Positions 58,698 to 62,528 of a stretch of DNA of 62,528 nucleotides are shown one piece after another. The stretch's first letter is position 1; the number at the start of each line of letters is the position of its first letter. Location of the stretch: positions 1 through 62,528 of the forward strand of contig JAFXJP010000005.1 in the NCBI GenBank assembly GCA_017532155.1, read 5' to 3'. The notes under the pieces are model-generated. The model was not told where the DNA came from. It was given only the letters and a program-made list of their open reading frames with translations, and did no database searches. The translations under genes were made by a program, and so were the position numbers. The stretch comes from Clostridia bacterium (GTDB taxonomy: Bacteria; Bacillota; Clostridia; Christensenellales; Aristaeellaceae).

Positions 58698-59040
58698 TGC
58701 AAAGTGGCTCCGCGCTTTTGCGGAGAATGACAGCGTCCGGCAGCAAGTGATTGCCTGTTTGGACGCTGTTTGTGCGTATCCGGGCGTTGCGCGCGTGATG
58801 GTCTTTGGCTCTTATGCCAAGGGCACGCAGACGGCGGGCAGCGATCTGGATGTGGCAGCTTTTATGAGCGCGGCGGCGGGAGAAAACCTGCTGCCCCCTT
58901 TTCGCGCTCTGACAAAAATCTGCCTGCAGGCGCCTATTGAAATTCAGGTACAGGTGTTTTCCGAGACGGAGCTTTTATTCCCCTGCGGAATTATTGAAGA
59001 GATTGTCAAATACGGCGTAGTATACGAAAAAAACACGTAA
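58690..59040 (+). CDS. MNT-type minimal nucleotidyltransferase
   Basis: The 116-residue protein has the nucleotidyltransferase active-site motif GSYAKGTQTAGSDLDV (near residue 38), an exact GSx10DxD as in MntA antitoxins, which transfer AMP to a HEPN partner. The start ATG lies within the end of the secreted-protein gene and has no clear ribosome site, so translation is probably coupled. Its usual HEPN partner is not adjacent but lies one gene downstream. Alternative roles in nucleotide transfer to other targets are possible. Confidence 0.85.
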   Translation: MTDAKWLRAFAENDSVRQQVIACLDAVCAYPGVARVMVFGSYAKGTQTAGSDLDVAAFMSAAAGENLLPPFRALTKICLQAPIEIQVQVFSETELLFPCGIIEEIVKYGVVYEKNT

Positions 59041-59050
59041 GAGGTAGTGC

Positions 59051-59977
59051 ATGGAAGGCTTTTACGCGCGGCGTGCGGGCGACGGCAGCCTGCAGGGCAT
59101 GGCAGACGGGCTGCTGCTGCTGGCCAAACACAAAAATCTGGAGATTATGACCCAGCGTGTGGATAAAAATGCCACGGTCTGGCTCACGCCCGGCACGGAC
59201 GAAGATGATTTTGAGTTTTTCTTTGTGCATGAGGGTGAAATGGAAATTGATATCGACGGCGAGAAAGTTTCTTTCCGCGCGGGCGATTCTTTCTATATCC
59301 ACCGGCTGAAGAACAATACGCTGATGCGCTGCACGCAGTCGGCCTTGATATTGTATGTGTCCACCTGCCCGGTGTTTTCCGGCGAGGCTTATTGGCAGGA
59401 GGAGCTGCGCGGGATGCTGCGCCGTATCAATGAAAAGGATCATTACACCCGCCGCCATTCGCGGGCGGTGATGCGCTATGCCGTGCGGCTGTATGAGGAG
59501 CTCAAGGAGTATTGCCCGGGCCTGACGCTGGAAGACTATGTGCTGGGCGCGCTGTTCCATGACGTTGGCAAGTGCAATGTGCCGGGCGAGATTCTGCGCA
59601 AGAAGGATCGCCTGACTAATGACGAATACCGCGTGATCATGCATCATCCGGTAGACAGCGGCCGTATTCTGGAGCCCATTTACGGCAAGCGCATTGCGGA
59701 ACTGGCGCGCACGCATCACGAGCGCATGGACGGCAGCGGCTATCCCTGCGGCCTGATGGGTGAGGAAATCCCCTTTGAGGCGCGTATTCTGGCGGTGGCA
59801 GATGTGTTTGACGCAATGACCAGCGACCGCGGCTACAACAAGGTAAAAAGCTTTGAGGAAGCCGCGCAGGAATTGTATGACCTGGACCGTATATTCGACC
59901 GCCGTGTGACGGAAACACTGGTGCGCCTGGTGCAGGCCGGTGAAATTACCGTGGCGGAGGATGAAGAAGATGAATAA
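59051..59977 (+). CDS. Cupin plus HD-GYP domain protein, predicted c-di-GMP phosphodiesterase
   Basis: The 308-residue protein has an N-terminal cupin barrel (about 45-110, with FVHEGEMEIDIDGEKVSFRAGD) that lacks the usual metal-binding His pair. A full HD-GYP domain follows: LFHDVGKCNVPGEI near 178, MHHPVDSGRIL near 197, and HHERMDGSGYPCGLMGEE near 221. HD-GYP proteins hydrolyse c-di-GMP to pGpG or GMP. The cupin may sense a small molecule. It sits 10 bases after the MNT gene and overlaps the HEPN gene by eight bases, in an operon led by a c-di-GMP riboswitch, which implies feedback. Confidence 0.9.
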   Translation: MEGFYARRAGDGSLQGMADGLLLLAKHKNLEIMTQRVDKNATVWLTPGTDEDDFEFFFVHEGEMEIDIDGEKVSFRAGDSFYIHRLKNNTLMRCTQSALILYVSTCPVFSGEAYWQEELRGMLRRINEKDHYTRRHSRAVMRYAVRLYEELKEYCPGLTLEDYVLGALFHDVGKCNVPGEILRKKDRLTNDEYRVIMHHPVDSGRILEPIYGKRIAELARTHHERMDGSGYPCGLMGEEIPFEARILAVADVFDAMTSDRGYNKVKSFEEAAQELYDLDRIFDRRVTETLVRLVQAGEITVAEDEEDE

Positions 59978-60431
59978 AGCGCAAAAATATGGCTACTGGC
60001 TGATGCTTTCGGACTATGATCTGGGCACGATTGACTGCCTCATTCAGGGCGAGCGCTGGGTATATGTGGCGTATCTGTGCCAGCAGGCGGTGGAGCGCCA
60101 GCTCAAGGGCATGTACGTGTATTACATGGGCGCCGAAGCGCCCAAGACGCATAACCTGAACTTCCTGTTTAAAAAGGTGACAGACAGCGAAAAATTCCAG
60201 CAGGAGGCGGATATGGAGCGCTTTGCCGCGCGTCGCGCCGAGGCGGAGGATTTCCTGATTGACCTGATGTTCTATTACATGTCGGATTATCCCTTCTCCT
60301 ACAAGAATATTTCCTCGCGCTTTGTCGGGCGCGAGCTGGCGCTGCAGTTGTACGAAAATGCCAAGAAGGCTGTTGCCTGGCTGCGCTCCTTCCAGCCGGA
60401 GACAGCAATCCCCAGGATGGACGAAAAGTGA
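59970..60431 (+). CDS. HEPN domain protein
   Basis: The 153-residue helical protein has the HEPN signature CQQAVERQLKGMYVYYMG (near 28), PKTHNLNFLFKKV (near 50) and a SDYPFSYKNIS segment near 98, as in nucleotidyltransferase-associated HEPN proteins. I do not see a clear Rx4-6H RNase motif, so toxicity is uncertain. CGGAGG lies nine bases before the ATG at 59970. It ends the operon just before a terminator. Confidence 0.85.
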   Translation: MNKAQKYGYWLMLSDYDLGTIDCLIQGERWVYVAYLCQQAVERQLKGMYVYYMGAEAPKTHNLNFLFKKVTDSEKFQQEADMERFAARRAEAEDFLIDLMFYYMSDYPFSYKNISSRFVGRELALQLYENAKKAVAWLRSFQPETAIPRMDEK

Positions 60432-60442
60432 AAATCAGCATA

Positions 60443-60472
60443 AAAAATCCCCTCTGTTTTGAGGGGATTTTT
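60443..60472 (+). terminator. intrinsic terminator of the c-di-GMP riboswitch operon
   Basis: AAAAATCCCCTC pairs with GAGGGGATTTTT around a six-base loop. Confidence 0.93.
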
Positions 60473-60516
60473 GGTGAACATTTATGCTTGAATTTTGTAA
60501 TCAAGAGGAGTAAGAT

Positions 60517-60555
60517 ATGGCCTGTTGCGAAAAAATACGCAGCGATTCTATTTGA
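60517..60555 (+). CDS. Possible 12-residue leader peptide upstream of the antiporter
   Basis: An ATG preceded at six bases by AAGAGGAG opens a 13-codon frame (MACCEKIRSDSI) that stops 17 bases before the antiporter start. Its ribosome site is stronger than the antiporter's own. It could be a translated leader that regulates the downstream gene, or a chance feature. Confidence 0.4.
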   Translation: MACCEKIRSDSI

Positions 60556-60572
60556 CAGAAGAAGGCTTTATC

Positions 60573-61853
60573 ATGGAAACTTATCTGATTTGTCTGGCGT
60601 CGGCCCTGATTGGCGGACTGATGCTGTCCCGACTGACCAAGCGTTTGAAACTTCCCGCAGTGACTGCCTATCTGATTGCCGGACTCTTGCTGGGGCCCTT
60701 TGTGCTGGGCCGGCTGAATGTTCCGGGTCTGGGTTTTCAGTCGCTGCATCAGGTGGAGCTGCTGAGCATTATTACCCAGACGGCGCTGGGCTTCATCGCT
60801 TTTACGATCGGCAATGAATTTCGCCTTTCTCAGCTGAAATCCATGGGCAGCAGCGCCATTATCATCGGTATCCTGCAGGCGCTCGTCACGACGATCGTGG
60901 TGGACGTTGTACTGATCGCGTTGCATTTCTGCTTCCCGCAGATCATCTCCATTCCTGTCGCCATTGTGCTGGGCGCCATTGCATCCGCCACGGCGCCGGC
61001 GGCCACGCTGATGGTTGTGCGCCAGTATAAGGCGAAGGGTCCGCTGACCCGGCTGCTGATGCTGGTTGTGGCCATTGACGATGCGGTGGGTCTGGTGCTG
61101 TTCAGCGTATCCTTCGGCATTGCGACGGCGCTTTCTCAGGGCGAATTGAGCGTCCTGGCTGTTGTGGTGGAGCCCATTCTGGAGATCGTGCTATCTCTGA
61201 TGCTTGGCAGCCTGATGGGCTGGCTGCTCAACTGGGTGGAGCAGTTTTTCCACTCCCGCAGCAAGCGACTGACGATTTCAGTGGCGTTTGTGCTGCTGAC
61301 GGTTGGCTTGTCCAGCGTCAGCTTTGAAGTGGCCGGCCTTCACTGCGGTTTTTCGCTGCTGCTGGTGTGCATGATGACGGGTACGATCTTCTGCAATATC
61401 TGCTCCACGTCTGAGGAACTGATGGAGCGTATTGACAACTGGGTCATGCCGCTGCACGTGCTGTTCTTTGTCATTTCGGGCGCGGAGCTGGATCTGGAGA
61501 TTCTGGCGCATCCCGTGACCATCATCGTGGGCGTCATCTACATTCTGGCGCGCTCCGCCGGCAAGTATTACGGCGCGGCTGTCAGTTGCAAAATGACGGG
61601 CCAGAGCAAGGCGATTACCGACAATCTGGGCATTACGCTGCTGCCGCAGGCGGGCGTGGCGCTGGGCATGGCGATGACGGCCGCCACGCTGGAAAATGGC
61701 GCTCTGGCACGCAACGTGGTGCTGTTTGGGGTGCTGGTATACGAGCTGGTCGGCCCCACGCTGACCAAGCGCTCGCTGCTGGCGGTAGGGGAAATCCGCC
61801 CCGAAGGACGTATTAGCGCGCGTCGTCAGAATCAGCCCGAGGAAAAGAAATAA
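60573..61853 (+). CDS. CPA2 family cation:proton antiporter
   Basis: The 426-residue protein has about 12 membrane helices and the Kef/NapA-type Na_H_exchanger fold: KLPAVTAYLIAGLLLGP near 26, ATAPAATLMVVRQY near 150 and VAIDDAVGLVLF near 168 with the paired Asp residues. It lacks a TrkA-N domain. It would exchange K+ or Na+ for protons. GAAGG lies seven bases before the ATG; a frame from 60525 is unlikely. Confidence 0.88.
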   Translation: METYLICLASALIGGLMLSRLTKRLKLPAVTAYLIAGLLLGPFVLGRLNVPGLGFQSLHQVELLSIITQTALGFIAFTIGNEFRLSQLKSMGSSAIIIGILQALVTTIVVDVVLIALHFCFPQIISIPVAIVLGAIASATAPAATLMVVRQYKAKGPLTRLLMLVVAIDDAVGLVLFSVSFGIATALSQGELSVLAVVVEPILEIVLSLMLGSLMGWLLNWVEQFFHSRSKRLTISVAFVLLTVGLSSVSFEVAGLHCGFSLLLVCMMTGTIFCNICSTSEELMERIDNWVMPLHVLFFVISGAELDLEILAHPVTIIVGVIYILARSAGKYYGAAVSCKMTGQSKAITDNLGITLLPQAGVALGMAMTAATLENGALARNVVLFGVLVYELVGPTLTKRSLLAVGEIRPEGRISARRQNQPEEKK

Positions 61854-61854
61854 T

Positions 61855-61890
61855 CAAAAAATCCCCGTATCCTTGTATGGATGCGGGGAT
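61855..61890 (-). terminator. terminator between convergent genes, strongest on the minus strand
   Basis: ATCCCCGTATCC pairs with GGATGCGGGGAT. On the minus strand six Ts follow, ending the aminopeptidase gene; on the plus strand the T run is weak. Confidence 0.82.
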
Positions 61891-61903
61891 CTTTGATGGT
61901 TTA

Positions 61904-62528
61904 TCAGCCGTTGATCATGAAAGCCTTGTACGCCTTGACGGCTTCGTACAGGTCGGCCTTGCTGATGATTTCCTGCGGGGCGTGCATGCTAAGCACCGGC
62001 ACGCCGCTGTCGATCACTTCCATGCCGTACAGCGCGCAGATATAGGCGATGGTGCCGCCGCCGCCCACGTCTACCTTGCCCAGCTCGGCGGTCTGCCAGT
62101 TGACGTTATTGTCGTCCATGATCTTGCGCAGACGGGCGATGAACTCGGGATTGGCGTCGTTGGAGCCGGATTTACCGCGGGAGCCCGTGAACTTATTGTA
62201 GCATACACCGCGGCCCAGGAAGGCGGCGTTCTTCTTTTCAAAGGCAGAAGCGTACAGCGGATCAAAGCCCGCGCTCACGTCGCAGGAGAGCATGCGGCAG
62301 GCGGCCAGCGCGCGGCGGAGGTTGAGATCGGAGTAATTGCCTTCGAGGTTCATCAGTTCGGCCAGCGCATTTTCAAAGTAATGCGCGCGCATGCCGGTAG
62401 CGCCCACAGAGCCGATTTCTTCCTTGTCCGCCAGCAGGCAGCAGCAGGTGTACTGGGGCACATCGGGCAGATCAAACAGCGCTTCGAGGGAGGCATAGGC
62501 GCAGACGCGGTCGTCATGACCGTAGCCC
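61904..62528 (-). CDS. M18 family aminopeptidase, partial (N-terminus beyond window)
   Basis: The last about 208 residues of an M18 metallo-aminopeptidase are present. GYGHDDRVCAY, with a metal-binding Asp, lies at the window edge, followed by LADKEEIGSVGATG with the catalytic Glu pair, and SMHAPQEIISKADL near the end with a metal-binding His. These enzymes remove N-terminal acidic or neutral residues. The frame is open to the right edge of the window, so the start lies outside. Confidence 0.9.
   Translation of the reverse strand, partial: GYGHDDRVCAYASLEALFDLPDVPQYTCCCLLADKEEIGSVGATGMRAHYFENALAELMNLEGNYSDLNLRRALAACRMLSCDVSAGFDPLYASAFEKKNAAFLGRGVCYNKFTGSRGKSGSNDANPEFIARLRKIMDDNNVNWQTAELGKVDVGGGGTIAYICALYGMEVIDSGVPVLSMHAPQEIISKADLYEAVKAYKAFMING

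Overview
The window looks like a chromosomal segment of a Gram-positive, endospore-forming, moderately GC-rich member of the Clostridia, probably a gut or host-associated anaerobe. Pointers are the IspH-ribosomal protein S1 fusion, a GlgC/GlgD pair, an orphan MsmX/UgpC-type ATPase, RidA, two CotF-like spore coat genes, ferredoxin-type redox enzymes, and SigA promoters with TGnTATAAT extended -10 elements. The family within Clostridia cannot be fixed from the sequence alone. No rRNA, tRNA, CRISPR array, prophage or autonomous insertion sequence was seen.

Layout. 1-9.5 kb: rpsU, a DUF368/PopT-like polyprenyl-phosphate translocase, an orphan sugar-ABC ATPase, an LtaS-like membrane sulfatase-fold protein, a GlpA/GlpB-like oxidoreductase pair, proC and degV. 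9.6-24.6 kb: two large secreted SH3b/peptidoglycan-binding proteins sharing an unusual Cys/His C-terminal domain, with cmk-plsC-ispH/S1, ridA, a heterodimeric ABC exporter and azlCD between them. 24.7-28.4 kb: rimO-pgsA-cinA-recA, with a MITE-like element between cinA and recA. 28.5-41 kb: glgCD, secreted proteins with an IPxGW motif, a ribulokinase/isomerase unit, a MATE exporter and a run of small-molecule enzymes. 41-57.6 kb: a coiled-coil gene and dnaX, an iron-sulfur aldo/keto reductase, lgt, spore coat genes, a serine hydrolase, recX, pepV, a second MATE protein, a phosphodiesterase, SGNH hydrolases, a HAD phosphatase and a GH2 glycosidase.

The most distinctive unit is 57.66-60.47 kb. 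A consensus promoter and a cyclic-di-GMP-I (GEMM-I) riboswitch precede two small paralogous secreted proteins, an MNT-type nucleotidyltransferase, a cupin plus HD-GYP protein (a predicted c-di-GMP phosphodiesterase) and a HEPN protein, and one intrinsic terminator follows. The HEPN and MNT partners, usually adjacent, are separated by the HD-GYP gene, and the operon would sense and degrade the same second messenger.

The second notable feature is a family of about 0.55-0.64 kb intergenic repeats (16.5-17.2, 48.2-48.8 and 52.5-53.1 kb), each a chain of stem-loops. Stem sequences differ between copies while base pairing is kept, and the reading frame is not conserved. One copy carries a nested short element with TACACCTCATC terminal inverted repeats. 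The same element lies upstream of recA, a deletion remnant sits in another copy, and a solo terminal hairpin lies near proC.
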